From NCBI GenBank assembly GCA_017627115.1, contig JAGAHK010000281.1:1-6885 (forward strand): DNA of 6,885 nucleotides, in the 5' to 3' direction. The notes beneath the pieces were generated by a model. That model was not told the DNA's origin and ran no database searches. It saw nothing but the letters and a program-made list of their open reading frames with translations. Shown one piece after another: positions 6,331-6,885 of this stretch. This DNA is from Bacillota bacterium. Lineage in GTDB: Bacteria; Bacillota; Clostridia; Lachnospirales; CAG-274. Position 1 is the stretch's first letter. Each line of letters begins with the position of its first letter. The translations under genes were made by a program, and so were the position numbers.

Positions 6331-6714
6331 TCAAAAGCCTATGTTTTGCTCCGACAACGCTTCCTTGTTCCAGCTGTTCACACGCCTTATGCTCTTTACC
6401 ACAAGACCGTCCGTGCCCTCGTGGTTTTCGGCTCTTGCGGCGATTATCGCTGCTGTGATAACGGCAATAAGCTGTGTATCGTCCGTCTGTGCAGGCTGAA
6501 CGGCAGGCGCAGGTGCTGCGGGCTGAACTGTCGGTGTCTCGGGCTGCTGTTGAGCGGCTTTTTTTGCGCTGTGTACAGCCACTGCGTTAAATATGCTCAG
6601 GATTATCATTATTATCATAAGCACGCAGAAAACTATCAAAAAGCCCATTATTGAAACAGCGGCACCCTCCGCGAGTTTTTCGCCCATACTTAATTTATCT
6701 ATATGTTGTTCCAT
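6331..6714 (-). CDS. Na+-pump decarboxylase gamma/delta membrane anchor subunit
   Basis: Small single-span membrane subunit (127 residues) of the OadG/MmdD family, which anchors the soluble carboxyltransferase to the beta subunit and assists assembly. An N-terminal amphipathic stretch is followed by one transmembrane segment at about 17-43, then an Ala/Pro/Gln-rich linker (about 52-77) and a cytoplasmic tail with TQLIAVITAAIIAA (80-93) and VVKSIRRVNSWNKEA (105-119); this tail pattern is characteristic of the delta-type subunit in mmd operons. The start is supported by GAGGTGA just upstream, and the gap to the preceding mmdA-type gene is 11 bases. Small size and low complexity make the family call rest on architecture, the tail motif and operon position. 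Whether it should be named oadG or mmdD is undecided. Confidence 0.87.
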   Translation of the reverse strand: MEQHIDKLSMGEKLAEGAAVSIMGFLIVFCVLMIIMIILSIFNAVAVHSAKKAAQQQPETPTVQPAAPAPAVQPAQTDDTQLIAVITAAIIAARAENHEGTDGLVVKSIRRVNSWNKEALSEQNIGF

Positions 6715-6718
6715 AAGC

Positions 6719-6725
6719 TCACCTC
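6719..6725 (-). promoter_or_regulatory. Ribosome binding site of the gamma/delta subunit gene
   Basis: GAGGTGA on the - strand lies directly after the stop codon of the mmdA-type gene (6726-6728) and 4 bases before the ATG at 6712-6714. It supports this start over the internal Met at residue 10. Confidence 0.75.
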
Positions 6726-6885
6726 TTAAAATTCAACGCTTGAGTGTTTTCTTGCCGATTTGTTCTCGCGCTTTGTCATAAGCATCTGGAGAGCCACTAT
6801 AATGCGTTTTCTTGTGTTTGACGGTACTATAAGACTGTCAACATATCCCTTGCCTGCGGCGTTATATGGGCTTGAGATCTCATCG
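6726..6885 (-). CDS. mmdA: MmdA-type acyl-CoA carboxyltransferase, C-terminal end only
   Basis: Only the last 52 residues and the TAA stop are in the window; the gene runs off the right edge, so it is partial at its 5' end. The visible peptide begins DEISSPYNAAGKGYVDSLIV, continues with PSNTRKRIIVALQMLMTKRE and ends KSARKHSSVEF. This is the conserved C-terminal end of biotin-dependent acyl-CoA carboxyltransferases (methylmalonyl-CoA decarboxylase alpha, propionyl-CoA carboxylase beta, transcarboxylase 12S), where a GYVD..I.P..TR core and a basic KR....KH tail are typical. Its position directly ahead of the gamma/delta, carrier and beta genes matches mmdA in Veillonella-like mmd operons. Glutaconyl-CoA decarboxylase alpha is a less likely alternative. 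The exact acyl-CoA substrate cannot be read from this end. Confidence 0.88.
   Translation of the reverse strand, partial: DEISSPYNAAGKGYVDSLIVPSNTRKRIIVALQMLMTKRENKSARKHSSVEF

Overview
The window looks like chromosomal DNA of a fibre-degrading anaerobic Firmicute of the Ruminococcus / [Eubacterium] siraeum type (Oscillospiraceae). Three things point there: a secreted multimodular pectate lyase ending in a dockerin, its Thr/Ser/Glu-rich linker, and a biotin-dependent Na+-pump decarboxylase operon with strong GGAGG ribosome binding sites. The genus is inferred from style and domain content, not from a marker gene.

Layout. (1) Positions 1-2388, + strand: the 3' part of a large dockerin-bearing family 1 pectate lyase. 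Its 5' end lies outside the window. (2) Positions 2389-2624: the convergent intergenic region. It holds a perfect 15-bp inverted repeat that can terminate transcription from both sides, then a 161-bp MITE-like palindromic element with imperfect terminal inverted repeats and a flanking TTAG duplication. (3) Positions 2625-6885, - strand: one tight operon. Read in the direction of transcription it is mmdA-type carboxyltransferase (only the C-terminus is in the window), gamma/delta membrane anchor, biotin carrier protein, Na+-translocating beta subunit, OadA-type carboxyltransferase, and nth (endonuclease III). Gaps are 11, 28, 13 and 15 bases, and oadA and nth overlap by 4 bases (ATGA).

How the genes work together. 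The biotin carrier receives a carboxyl group from a carboxyltransferase, and the membrane beta subunit decarboxylates carboxybiotin while exporting Na+. The operon encodes two different carboxyltransferase types, one for acyl-CoA substrates (MmdA-like) and one for 2-oxo acids such as oxaloacetate (OadA/5S-like). It has a single carrier and a single pump. It could therefore run as a pump with two alternative heads, or as a transcarboxylase-like system that moves CO2 between an acyl-CoA and pyruvate/oxaloacetate. nth is a DNA repair gene that appears to be cotranscribed and translationally coupled at the end of the operon.

The gene families here are known. The points most worth checking are the MITE-like element, the two-headed decarboxylase operon, the unassigned beta-rich module of the pectate lyase, and the nth coupling.
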